A DNA stretch of 64,000 nt from contig NZ_JPDS01000001.1 of NCBI RefSeq assembly GCF_000766795.1, forward strand, positions 749,001 through 813,000, written 5' to 3'. A model generated the notes under the pieces. The model did no database searches. It was not told the DNA's origin and saw only the letters and a list, made by a program, of their open reading frames with translations. This DNA comes from Polaribacter sp. Hel1_85 (GTDB taxonomy: Bacteria > Bacteroidota > Bacteroidia > Flavobacteriales > Flavobacteriaceae). The number at the start of each line of letters is the position of its first letter. Position 1 is the stretch's first letter. Below are positions 26,307 through 33,578 of this stretch, one piece after another. A program made the translations under genes and the position numbers.

Positions 26307-26957
26307 TTATAAATTTAAAAAATTCTTTAAAATTTGTTCTCCTGCTACTCCACTCTTTTCTGGATGAAATTGAGTCCCATAAAAATTATCTTTTTGTAAT
26401 GCAGATGCATATTCAATCTCATAATCTGTTGTAGCTATCGATTCTTTACATTCTTCTGCATAAAAACTATGCACTAAATACATAAATTCTCTTTCTTTAA
26501 TTCCTGAGAATAATTGAGATTCTAAATTATAAATAACATTCCATCCCATTTGTGGAACTTTTACAGCTTTAGAAAACTTTTTTACAGCAACATCAAATAT
26601 TCCTAACCCTTTTGTGTTTCCTTCTTCAGAAGAATTACACATTAACTGCATTCCTAAACAAATACCTAAAACGGGTTGCTTTAAAGTAGGAATTACTTTG
26701 TCTAATCCGCTTTCTTGTAACATTTTCATTGCAGAACTTGCTTCTCCAACTCCAGGAAAAATAATTTTATCTGCTGCTCTAATCTCATCAATGTTATTTG
26801 ACAAAACGGCATCTACACCTAAACGTTTAAAAGCAAACTGAATACTTTTAATGTTTCCTGCTCCGTAATCTATAATGACAACTGAAGCCCCTTCTAACTT
26901 CCCCAAAGGAGAAGAACTTTCACTGTTGTCTTTATTTTTTTCTATATTTTTAATCAT
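26307..26957 (-). CDS. hisH: Imidazole glycerol phosphate synthase, glutaminase subunit, with N-terminal extension
   Basis: 216 residues from the ATG at 26957. A class I glutamine amidotransferase with nucleophile Cys (LGICLGMQLMC, near 105), catalytic His-x-Glu (FHPEKSG near 202) and the GAGN strand (SVVIIDYGAGNIKS). Typical HisH starts right at VVIIDYGAGN. Here about 24 extra residues (MIKNIEKNKDNSESSS, then PLGKLEGAS) precede it, and part is encoded by a dispersed repeat (26884-26915). It releases ammonia for HisF. An alternative start lies further upstream, but it would read through a palindrome. Confidence 0.93.
   Translation of the reverse strand: MIKNIEKNKDNSESSSPLGKLEGASVVIIDYGAGNIKSIQFAFKRLGVDAVLSNNIDEIRAADKIIFPGVGEASSAMKMLQESGLDKVIPTLKQPVLGICLGMQLMCNSSEEGNTKGLGIFDVAVKKFSKAVKVPQMGWNVIYNLESQLFSGIKEREFMYLVHSFYAEECKESIATTDYEIEYASALQKDNFYGTQFHPEKSGVAGEQILKNFLNL
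26884..26915. repeat. Dispersed repeat (family 3) inside hisH
   Basis: On the minus strand it reads CTTCTCCTTTGGGGAAGTTA, homologous to the repeat at 27057-27085. It encodes PLGKLEGA in the HisH N-terminal extension. Confidence 0.6.
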
Positions 26958-26968
26958 AATATTTATTG

Positions 26969-26988
26969 ATTCCTGTTTACACAGGAAT
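26969..26988. repeat. Small palindrome ATTCCTGT-TTAC-ACAGGAAT
   Basis: Perfect eight-base stem 12 bases upstream of the hisH start. It may limit ribosome access. Confidence 0.5.
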
Positions 26989-27056
26989 GACAATTTTTTA
27001 TTTAATTCTCGTTCAAAAAAACCAATTAGTAACACTTAACTTTCGCAAGAGTGTTT

Positions 27057-27085
27057 CTTCCCTTCGGGAAGATTAAGATGGGCTT
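27057..27085. repeat. Dispersed repeat (family 3) after hisB
   Basis: Starts CTTCCCTTCGGGAAG, a palindrome, then ATTAAGATGGGC. Same family as the copy in hisH. Confidence 0.55.
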
Positions 27086-27088
27086 TTT

Positions 27089-28225
27089 TTAAAGTACTCC
27101 TTTAGTTGACGGTAAAAACATTTTATTAGCATCTCTTTTTACAGCCATTTTCATAGCTTTCGCAAATGCTTTAAATATTCCTTCTATTTTATGATGTTCA
27201 TTATCTCCTTCTGCTTTAATGTTTAAATTACATTTTGCGCCATCTGTAAAAGATTTAAACAAGTGTAAAAACATTTCTGTTGGCATATCTCCAATCATTT
27301 CTCGTTTAAAATCTGCATCCCAAACTAACCAAGGTCTTCCTCCAAAATCTACTGCAGCTTGTGCCAAACAATCATCCATTGGCAAACAGAAACCATAACG
27401 CTCTATTCCTAATTTATTTCCTAATGCTTTATGGAATAACTCTCCCAAAGCAATCATGGTATCTTCTATAGTATGATGTTCATCAACCTCTAAATCTCCA
27501 TCAACTTTTACCGTTAAATCCATTGCTCCATGACGACCAATTTGATCTAACATATGATCGAAAAACTTAACTCCGGTAGAAATATCATTTTTACCAGAAC
27601 CGTCTAAATTTAGTTTGATATAAATCTTAGTTTCGTTTGTATTTCTAGTAATTTCAGAAACTCTATCTTCTAATTTTAAGAATTCATAAATTTCTGACCA
27701 ATCTGTACTTGTTAAAGCAATACAGTTTAAAATTTCTTGTTTAGATGTTTCTATTTCATCAGCACCTAATTCTGGATCTTCAGATAAAAATATTCCTTTA
27801 GAACCTAAGTTCTTAGCCAATTCCATATCTGTAATTCTATCACCTAAAACAAACGAGTTTTCTAAATCATATTCTTCAGAAAAATATTTGGTTAATAAAC
27901 CTGTTCTTGGTTTACGAGTTTCAGCATTTTCATGCGGAAACGTTTTATCTATATGAACTTCTGTAAAAACAACACCTTCTTTTTCGAAAGCAGATAGTAC
28001 TTTATTTTGAGCTGGCCAAAAAGTATCTTCTGGAAAAGAATCTGTACCTAAACCGTCTTGATTTGTTACCATTACCAATTCATAATCCAATTCTGAAGCA
28101 ATTTTTGCCATGTATTGAAAAACTTTTGGGTAAAACTCTAACTTTTCTAAACTATCTAATTGATAATCTACAGGTGGCTCTAAAACTAAAGTTCCATCCC
28201 TATCTATAAATAATACTTTTTTCAT
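27089..28225 (-). CDS. hisB: Histidinol-phosphatase/imidazole glycerol phosphate dehydratase
   Basis: 378 residues, the bifunctional form. The HAD phosphatase half (about 1-170) has [13 protein letters not shown] with nucleophile Asp8 and [16 protein letters not shown]. The dehydratase half (about 180-378) has [23 protein letters not shown] near 248, and [19 protein letters not shown] near 342, the metal-binding His motifs. It does steps 6 and 8 of histidine synthesis. Repeats flank it on both sides, and the gap to the GIY-YIG gene is 30 bases. Confidence 0.97.
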   Translation of the reverse strand: MKKVLFIDRDGTLVLEPPVDYQLDSLEKLEFYPKVFQYMAKIASELDYELVMVTNQDGLGTDSFPEDTFWPAQNKVLSAFEKEGVVFTEVHIDKTFPHENAETRKPRTGLLTKYFSEEYDLENSFVLGDRITDMELAKNLGSKGIFLSEDPELGADEIETSKQEILNCIALTSTDWSEIYEFLKLEDRVSEITRNTNETKIYIKLNLDGSGKNDISTGVKFFDHMLDQIGRHGAMDLTVKVDGDLEVDEHHTIEDTMIALGELFHKALGNKLGIERYGFCLPMDDCLAQAAVDFGGRPWLVWDADFKREMIGDMPTEMFLHLFKSFTDGAKCNLNIKAEGDNEHHKIEGIFKAFAKAMKMAVKRDANKMFLPSTKGVL

Positions 28226-28241
28226 ATAACTCTGTTATAGA

Positions 28242-28262
28242 ATCCTGAACTTGATTCAGGAT
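28242..28262. repeat. Palindrome (family 2), left copy flanking GIY-YIG gene
   Basis: ATCCTGAA and TTCAGGAT form a perfect eight-base stem. The TGA inside it is the stop codon of the GIY-YIG gene. The inverted copy is at 28574-28594. Confidence 0.7.
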
Positions 28263-28555
28263 CTTTTTAATAATTTTTCTAATGTTTTTAAACTTGGATT
28301 ACTTTTCTTAATCAAATCCCACTTCCAATCTTTCTTCCAATTTTTTAATTGTATCTCTCTTTTTCTTGCTTTTTTCATTTCAAAAAACTCTTCGAAATAA
28401 ACCAATTCATGTACATTATATTTTTTTGTAAATAATGCTCCTACTCCTTTTTTATGTTGATTTATTCTTAAAATTAAATTATTTGTAAAGCCAATATATA
28501 AAACTGTTCTATTTTTATTTGATAAAATATAACAGTAATATTTTTCTTTAGTCAT
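28256..28555 (-). CDS. GIY-YIG nuclease family protein (small, UPF0213-like)
   Basis: 99 residues from ATG 28555 (MTKEKYYCYILSNKN); a TTG further upstream lies inside the flanking palindrome. The GIY-YIG core is clear: YCYIL near 7-11, LYIGFTNNLILRI near 20-32, His in INQHKKG and the Glu in YFEEF. The fold makes a metal-dependent cut in DNA in relatives. Nothing in histidine synthesis needs it. It lies between hisC and hisB with near-identical inverted palindromes on either side, so it looks like an inserted mobile unit. Confidence 0.88.
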   Translation of the reverse strand: MTKEKYYCYILSNKNRTVLYIGFTNNLILRINQHKKGVGALFTKKYNVHELVYFEEFFEMKKARKREIQLKNWKKDWKWDLIKKSNPSLKTLEKLLKRS

Positions 28556-28573
28556 TTGATTTTTAATTAAAAG

Positions 28574-28594
28574 GTCCTGAATCAAGGTCAGGAT
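28574..28594. repeat. Palindrome (family 2), right copy flanking GIY-YIG gene
   Basis: Inverted relative to 28242-28262 with two differences in 21 bases. Its CCTGA supplies the hisC stop codon (TGA at 28590-28588). Confidence 0.7.
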
Positions 28595-29643
28595 ATACTT
28601 TTTAACGCTCTAATTAAACGTTGATTTTCTTCACAAATACCAACACTTATTCGTAAACAATTTTCACACAAAGGTTGGTTGGTTCTATTTCTAATTACAA
28701 CGCCATATTCTATTAATTGATTGTAACGTTTTGTAGCGTCATCTACCTTTATTAAAAGAAAATTACCATCAGAAGGATACACCTTTTCAATATAACTTAC
28801 ACAACATTCTAGCTCTTTTTTTAGACGTTTTCTTTCGCTAACTAATTGTGCAACTTCATTTTTGATTTCACCCATTTTTTGAAGTCTAACAATTGCTCTT
28901 TGTTGTGTTAACTCATTTACGTTATAGGGTGGTTTTATGTTGCTTAAAATCTGAATAATTTCTTTAGATGCATAACAAGATCCTAAACGAATTCCTGCTA
29001 AACCATAAGCTTTAGACAAGGTTTGAATTATAATTAAATTAGGAAATTGTTCTAATTTCTCTAACCAGCTTTTCTCTTCAGAAAAATCGATATACGCTTC
29101 ATCTAACACCACTAAACCCTTAAATTTAGTAAGCAACTTTTTTACAGCATCAACCGTAAAACTATTTCCTGTTGGATTGTTAGGAGAACACAAAAACAAA
29201 ATTTTACTATTTGCATCAGCAGCATTTAAAATTTGATTTACATCTGGCTGAAAATCTTCTTTTAATAATACTTTTCTGTTTTCGATTGCATTTACATCTG
29301 CCAAAACCCCATACATCCCATAAGTTGGTGGTAATGTGATAATATTATCTTGATTTGGTTCGCAAAAAGCTCTAAAAATTAAATCTAAAACCTCATCACT
29401 TCCATTTCCTAAAAGGATGTTTTCTTTAGAAATATCTTTAATTCCTGAAAGTAAATCTTTAACATTATTTTGATGTGGATCGGGATAACGATTTACACCA
29501 TTTTCAAAAGGATTTTCATTGGCGTCTAAGAAAATCATTTCTTTAGTGGTTGCATCTTTATATTCATCTCTTGCAGATGAATATGGTTTTAGAGATTTAA
29601 TGTTTTCTCTAATTAGGTTGTTGATGTTAAAGTTTGTTTTCAT
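28588..29643 (-). CDS. hisC: Histidinol-phosphate aminotransferase
   Basis: 351 residues from ATG 29643 (MKTNFNINNLIRENIKSL); seven codons further upstream belong to a repeat. Fold type I PLP enzyme: SSARDEY and NENPFENGVNRYPDPHQ near 40-60, LLGNGSDEVLDLIF near 75, the PLP Lys in QTLSKAYGLAGIRLG near 216 and ICEENQRLIRAL at the end. It converts imidazole acetol phosphate to histidinol phosphate. Stop codon TGA lies inside the palindrome that borders the GIY-YIG gene. Confidence 0.97.
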   Translation of the reverse strand: MKTNFNINNLIRENIKSLKPYSSARDEYKDATTKEMIFLDANENPFENGVNRYPDPHQNNVKDLLSGIKDISKENILLGNGSDEVLDLIFRAFCEPNQDNIITLPPTYGMYGVLADVNAIENRKVLLKEDFQPDVNQILNAADANSKILFLCSPNNPTGNSFTVDAVKKLLTKFKGLVVLDEAYIDFSEEKSWLEKLEQFPNLIIIQTLSKAYGLAGIRLGSCYASKEIIQILSNIKPPYNVNELTQQRAIVRLQKMGEIKNEVAQLVSERKRLKKELECCVSYIEKVYPSDGNFLLIKVDDATKRYNQLIEYGVVIRNRTNQPLCENCLRISVGICEENQRLIRALKSIS

Positions 29644-29658
29644 AATTGATATTTCTAA

Positions 29659-29737
29659 TGTCATTTCAAAATGAGCTTTTTTAGTGATTGAGAAATCTAA
29701 TATTAAGATTCCTCTTCGTTCCTCATTCGCATTGACA
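29659..29737. repeat. Dispersed repeat (family 1), hisC-hisD gap
   Basis: Starts TGTCATTTCAAAATGAG and ends GCATTGACA. About 80% similar to the copy at 24025-24104 by eye. Confidence 0.65.
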
Positions 29738-29746
29738 TTTTATAAC

Positions 29747-31030
29747 CTATTCTAAATTTTTTAAACGGATTGTTACTGCATTTTTATGTGCCTCTAAACC
29801 TTCTGCTGCTGCCATCAACTCAATAGATTTTCCTATTGTTTGTATTCCTTCTTTTGATATTTTTTGAAACGTTATACTCTTTGTAAAACTATCTAAATTA
29901 ACCCCAGAATATGATTTAGAAAAACCATTTGTGGGTAATGTATGATTGGTTCCTGAAGCATAATCTCCTGCACTTTCTGGTGTATAATTACCAATAAAAA
30001 CAGAACCTGCATTTTCTATATGATCTACATAAAAATCATTATTATTTGTGCAAACAATAAAGTGTTCTGGGCCATATTCGTTGATTAATTCTAAGGCAAA
30101 TTTATCATTTTCTACCAAAATAGATTTAGAATTATCAATTGCTTTTGTAGCAATAGCAACTCTTGGCAATGCTAAAAGTTGTTTTTGTATCTCAATCGAA
30201 ACTTCATCAATTAACTTTTTAGATGTAGAAACCAAAATAACTTGACTATCGGCACCATGTTCTGCCTGACTTAATAAATCTGAAGCCACAAAACTAGCAT
30301 TTGCAGAATCATCTGCAACCACCAATAATTCACTTGGACCAGCAGGCATATCTATAGCAACTCCGTGTTTTGTTGCCAATTGTTTTGCAACCGTTACAAA
30401 CTGATTTCCTGGACCAAATATTTTATAAACTTGCGGAATCGTTTCTGTACCAAATGTATAACCTGCAATGGCTTGAATTCCTCCAACTTTTATAATTTTA
30501 GTAACGCCACATAAATTTGCTGCATATAAAATTGCTGGATGAACTTTTCCTTCTTTATTAGGTGGAGAACACAATACAATTTCTTTACAACCTGCAATTT
30601 GAGCAGGAATTGCCAACATTAAAACTGTTGAAAATAATGGTGCTGTTCCTCCAGGAATGTACAAACCCACTTTTTGAATGGGTCTTTTTTCTTGCCAACA
30701 CTCCACACCATTTGCTGTTTCTACAAAAACTTTTTCTGTTTTTTGTGCTGTATGAAACTTGGTAATATTCTCTTTTGCAAGATTAATCGCTTCTTTTAAT
30801 TCATCTGAAACAGCAGCAACAGCTTCATTAATTTCAGCAACAGAAACAATATTACTTTCTAAAGAAACCCCATCAAACAACTCAGTATATTTATTTACAG
30901 CTGTATCTCCATTTCTTTGTACATCATCAAAAATTTGGTTTACAGTATTTTCTATATCATCAACCGTTTTTGTGGGTCTTTGTAAGATTTTTTTCCAGTC
31001 TTTTCTTTGAGGATTGTTTATAAATTTCAT
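29747..31030 (-). CDS. hisD: Histidinol dehydrogenase
   Basis: 427 residues, normal length. It oxidises histidinol to histidine in two NAD steps. Visible family strings: YIPGGTAPLFSTVLM near 128, FGPGNQFVTVAK near 199, IDMPAGPSELLVVAD near 222, the Zn/His residues in LSQAEHGADSQVIL near 253 and EHFIV, and GDYASGTNHTLPT near 358. It lies between hisG and hisC. A repeat-filled gap of about 130 bases separates it from hisG. Confidence 0.97.
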   Translation of the reverse strand: MKFINNPQRKDWKKILQRPTKTVDDIENTVNQIFDDVQRNGDTAVNKYTELFDGVSLESNIVSVAEINEAVAAVSDELKEAINLAKENITKFHTAQKTEKVFVETANGVECWQEKRPIQKVGLYIPGGTAPLFSTVLMLAIPAQIAGCKEIVLCSPPNKEGKVHPAILYAANLCGVTKIIKVGGIQAIAGYTFGTETIPQVYKIFGPGNQFVTVAKQLATKHGVAIDMPAGPSELLVVADDSANASFVASDLLSQAEHGADSQVILVSTSKKLIDEVSIEIQKQLLALPRVAIATKAIDNSKSILVENDKFALELINEYGPEHFIVCTNNNDFYVDHIENAGSVFIGNYTPESAGDYASGTNHTLPTNGFSKSYSGVNLDSFTKSITFQKISKEGIQTIGKSIELMAAAEGLEAHKNAVTIRLKNLE

Positions 31031-31044
31031 TTTTTATTTCTAAT

Positions 31045-31102
31045 TGTCAGTTCGAGTTTATCGAGAAATCTCAAAGATTCCTCCATTTCAGTCGGAATGA
31101 CA
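31045..31102. repeat. Dispersed repeat (family 1), hisD-hisG gap
   Basis: TGTCAGTTCGAGTTTATCGA at the start and GTCGGAATGACA at the end. Its TTCGAG...TCGAGAAATCTC core is the string found in hisA. Confidence 0.65.
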
Positions 31103-31123
31103 TACTTAATAACTTTTTATCAG

Positions 31124-31144
31124 ATACTGAAACTAGTTCAGTAT
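31124..31144. repeat. Small palindrome (family 2), ATACTGAA...TTCAGTAT
   Basis: Perfect stem; the loop differs by one base from the copy at 24186. Confidence 0.6.
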
Positions 31145-31164
31145 GTTATATTTTTTTTGAAAAA

Positions 31165-32022
31165 CTATAAAACCATTTTTTCAATCGGACACACTAAAAT
31201 ACCTTCTGCTCCATTGGCTTTTAACTCATCAATAATTTCCCAAAATTCATTTTTACTAATTACAGTGTGTACAGAGCTCCAACCTTCTTCTGCCAAAGGC
31301 AACACTGTTGGGCTTCTCATACCTGGTAATAATTTTAGAATATTTTCTAATTTATCATTAGGCGCATTTAATAAAATGTATTTCGAGTTTCTTCCTTTTA
31401 AAACAGACTGAATTCTAAACTGAATTTTTTGTAAAATATCCATTCTATCATCAGAAATATTAGGTGAAACTGCCAAAACTGCTTCCGACTTTAATAAAAC
31501 CTCAATCTCTTTTAATCCATTTTTAAAAAGTGTAGAACCACTAGAAACAATATCACAAATACCATCTGCTAAACCAATATTTGGTGCAATTTCTACAGAA
31601 CCATTAATAATGTGTAATTCTGCATTGATATTTTTTTCTTTTAGAAATTTATTTACGGTTTGTGGATACGAAGTGGCAATTCTTTTTCCGTCTAAATCTT
31701 TTAACGAATTTGCTTCCGATTCTTTGGGCACAGCAATAGAAACTTTACATTTAGAAAAACCTAAACGTTCTATAAACTGAATATCTGCTCCTTTTTCTAT
31801 TAAAACATTTTCGCCAATTATGGCTGCATCTACAACTCCGTCTTTTAAATACTGAGGAATATCGCCATTTCTTAAGTAAAAAACTTCTACCGGAAAATTT
31901 CTTGCTGCTGCTTTTAATTGATCTTTACCATTGTCTATAGAAATACCAATGTCTTTTAAGATTCTCATAGAATCTTCATTTAATCTACCAGATTTTTGTA
32001 CTGCAATTCTTAAGTTACTCAT
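31165..32022 (-). CDS. hisG: ATP phosphoribosyltransferase (long form)
   Basis: 285 residues from ATG 32022 (MSNLRIAVQKSGRLNED); earlier codons read back into the attenuator and were not used. The PRPP-binding EDSMRILKDIGI region and GLADGICDIVSSGSTL near 149 are typical. The C-terminal part (about 215-285, MRSPTVLPLAEEGW to ILVCPIEKMVL) is the ACT-like regulatory domain, so this is the HisZ-independent type feedback-inhibited by histidine. First structural gene of the operon. Confidence 0.96.
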   Translation of the reverse strand: MSNLRIAVQKSGRLNEDSMRILKDIGISIDNGKDQLKAAARNFPVEVFYLRNGDIPQYLKDGVVDAAIIGENVLIEKGADIQFIERLGFSKCKVSIAVPKESEANSLKDLDGKRIATSYPQTVNKFLKEKNINAELHIINGSVEIAPNIGLADGICDIVSSGSTLFKNGLKEIEVLLKSEAVLAVSPNISDDRMDILQKIQFRIQSVLKGRNSKYILLNAPNDKLENILKLLPGMRSPTVLPLAEEGWSSVHTVISKNEFWEIIDELKANGAEGILVCPIEKMVL

Positions 32023-32078
32023 TTTTGTTTTGTTTGATGCCTGAGCAAATACGTTTTTTACTATTTTATTAGAAATAG

Positions 32079-32107
32079 AAAACCCGTTTGATTTGCTCAA
32101 ACGGGTT
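32079..32107 (-). terminator. Intrinsic terminator of the his attenuator
   Basis: On the minus strand AAACCCGTTTGA pairs with TCAAACGGGTTT and is followed by TTTTCTATTT. It lies 31 bases after the leader peptide stop and before hisG. Confidence 0.85.
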
Positions 32108-32138
32108 TATAAATATTTTGATTTTATTCAATACATTT

Positions 32139-32195
32139 TTAAATCGCTTGACTGCAATTGTAAAAATGACGATGATGATTTTGAATAAAGTTCAT
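32139..32195 (-). CDS. hisL: his operon leader peptide
   Basis: 18 codons: MNFIQNHHRHFYNCSQAI, with three His in four codons (positions 7, 8, 10). It lies upstream of the intrinsic terminator and of hisG, as in classic amino acid attenuators. Stalling at His codons under starvation would let the ribosome block the terminator. Too short for ordinary gene finders. Confidence 0.85.
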   Translation of the reverse strand: MNFIQNHHRHFYNCSQAI

Positions 32196-32214
32196 GTTCT
32201 TGTTTATTTCTAGG

Positions 32215-32222
32215 CAAATATC
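32215..32222 (-). promoter_or_regulatory. Probable -7 element (GATATTTG) of the his operon
   Basis: Minus strand TTAGATATTTGCC, 20 bases before the leader ATG. It fits TAnnTTTG except the first base; the same variant precedes aroK. A TTTG about 20 bases further upstream is a possible -33. Confidence 0.45.
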
Positions 32223-32678
32223 TAAATTATATTATTAAGAAACCAAATGATTGGCATAAAAAAATGAATAATGTGAAATTTTTATCAGATTCATAGTATA
32301 TGTTTAATTTTTTAGTTTTCATTTAAAAAAAATAGGTATTTATACCTGTTGTTTACTAAGTTTTAAAAGATAGCTTTACAAAAGCTACCAAAAACAAACA
32401 CTAAGTTCATTTTTAGTGTTATAATAACCACGTTATAAATGGTATAAAGTGCACAATTGTTGTTTGCTGATGATAAATGTCAGGTTTTTACCAATATCAT
32501 TTATATAAATTTGAACAGATTGATGAAAAAATAAAATTGCTAAACTTTTCTAAATCTTTATTTAATAACAATACTTGAAAGAATAACAATATCATGTTAT
32601 TTTCTAGGGATAAAATGAAGTGTAATTATTTTATAACTAGTTGGCAACAATGCGAAAACCAATAGCAATCTATACTAA
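32223..32678. other. Long AT-rich intergenic region before the Hachiman genes
   Basis: About 450 bases between the his promoter and hamA. No convincing gene. A TTGGCAACAATGCG motif at 32641-32654 resembles the boundary segments at 35852 and 36886. Confidence 0.45.
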
Positions 32679-33578
32679 ATGAGAAAAGCATTAGAGGATT
32701 TAATTAAAAAGTCGATTGTCTACAAATATGATTTGCCATATGTAGTAGGTTCAGTTCCTCGAACAATTTTCTCTACGTTAGATGATAAATGTTATGCTGT
32801 TTCGGACAATGATTCTCTAATAAAAATAATTTATAATTCTATCATTGATTATTCTTTCAATGAATTAGACTTTACCGAAAGAGAATTAGAAGATTTACAT
32901 ACTATCGCATTTCAGGAAAGAATAAGGTATGATGAAGATGATTCAGATGCAACAAAACAGAAATACGGTTTTTTTGGAGAAGTAATTTTACATTCAATTT
33001 TAAAGGTCTTTTTTGGTACTCAAACATTTATTTCTAAAGGTTATTTTTACAATCCTTTAGAAAATTCAGAATCCAAAGGATATGATGCATATCATTTAAT
33101 TGAGCATGATTCGAAAGTTCATTTATGGTTTGGCGAAACAAAATTTCATCAGAGTTATACACAAGCTGTAAATGATGTATTATCTAAAATTAAAAATTCG
33201 TTATCAGATAAATATCTTAGTAAAAATCTACTTGCATTAAGAAAAAACAAGGACAATTTAAATTTAAAAGGCTCTAAAATTGAGAAAATTCTAATTGATT
33301 GGACAGAAAATCCAAATATTAAAATAATTGAAGAAATAAAACAACATTCAATAGAATTAGTATACCCAGTAATCATTCTATTCCAACAGAATAAAAAAGG
33401 TTATGACGAAAGTATTAAAGCAATACCAAAATATATCGAAGAAAAACATAAGTTAGAGAAGTACGACTTATCAATACCATATTCTGTGTTTTTCGTTTTT
33501 CTGCCAGTAGAAGATGTCAAATTGGTTAAATCAGAAGTTATAAAATGGATAGAATCAAAGAAGCCTCTAATGTCATAA
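32679..33578 (+). CDS. hamA: Hachiman defence nuclease HamA (DUF1837)
   Basis: 299 residues. The C-terminal DUF1837 nuclease core shows Glu101 in FFGEVILHSIL, Asp136 in KGYDAYHL, and Glu153-x-Lys155 in LWFGETKFHQ, i.e. the PD-(D/E)xK layout seen in HamA. HamA with HamB defends against phage: the helicase senses DNA state and HamA degrades DNA. The frame overlaps hamB by 34 bases, implying coupled translation. Compared with the surrounding housekeeping genes this is accessory DNA. Confidence 0.85.
   Translation: MRKALEDLIKKSIVYKYDLPYVVGSVPRTIFSTLDDKCYAVSDNDSLIKIIYNSIIDYSFNELDFTERELEDLHTIAFQERIRYDEDDSDATKQKYGFFGEVILHSILKVFFGTQTFISKGYFYNPLENSESKGYDAYHLIEHDSKVHLWFGETKFHQSYTQAVNDVLSKIKNSLSDKYLSKNLLALRKNKDNLNLKGSKIEKILIDWTENPNIKIIEEIKQHSIELVYPVIILFQQNKKGYDESIKAIPKYIEEKHKLEKYDLSIPYSVFFVFLPVEDVKLVKSEVIKWIESKKPLMS

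Noticed and set aside
26957..27035. Upstream extension of hisH (MLLIGFFEREL...)
   Set aside because: It reads through a palindrome and unrelated residues; the ATG at 26957 is preferred.
32023..32100. Upstream extension of hisG (MSKSNGFSIS...)
   Set aside because: The codons lie in the attenuator terminator and its T run; HisG proteins start at MSNLRIAVQ.
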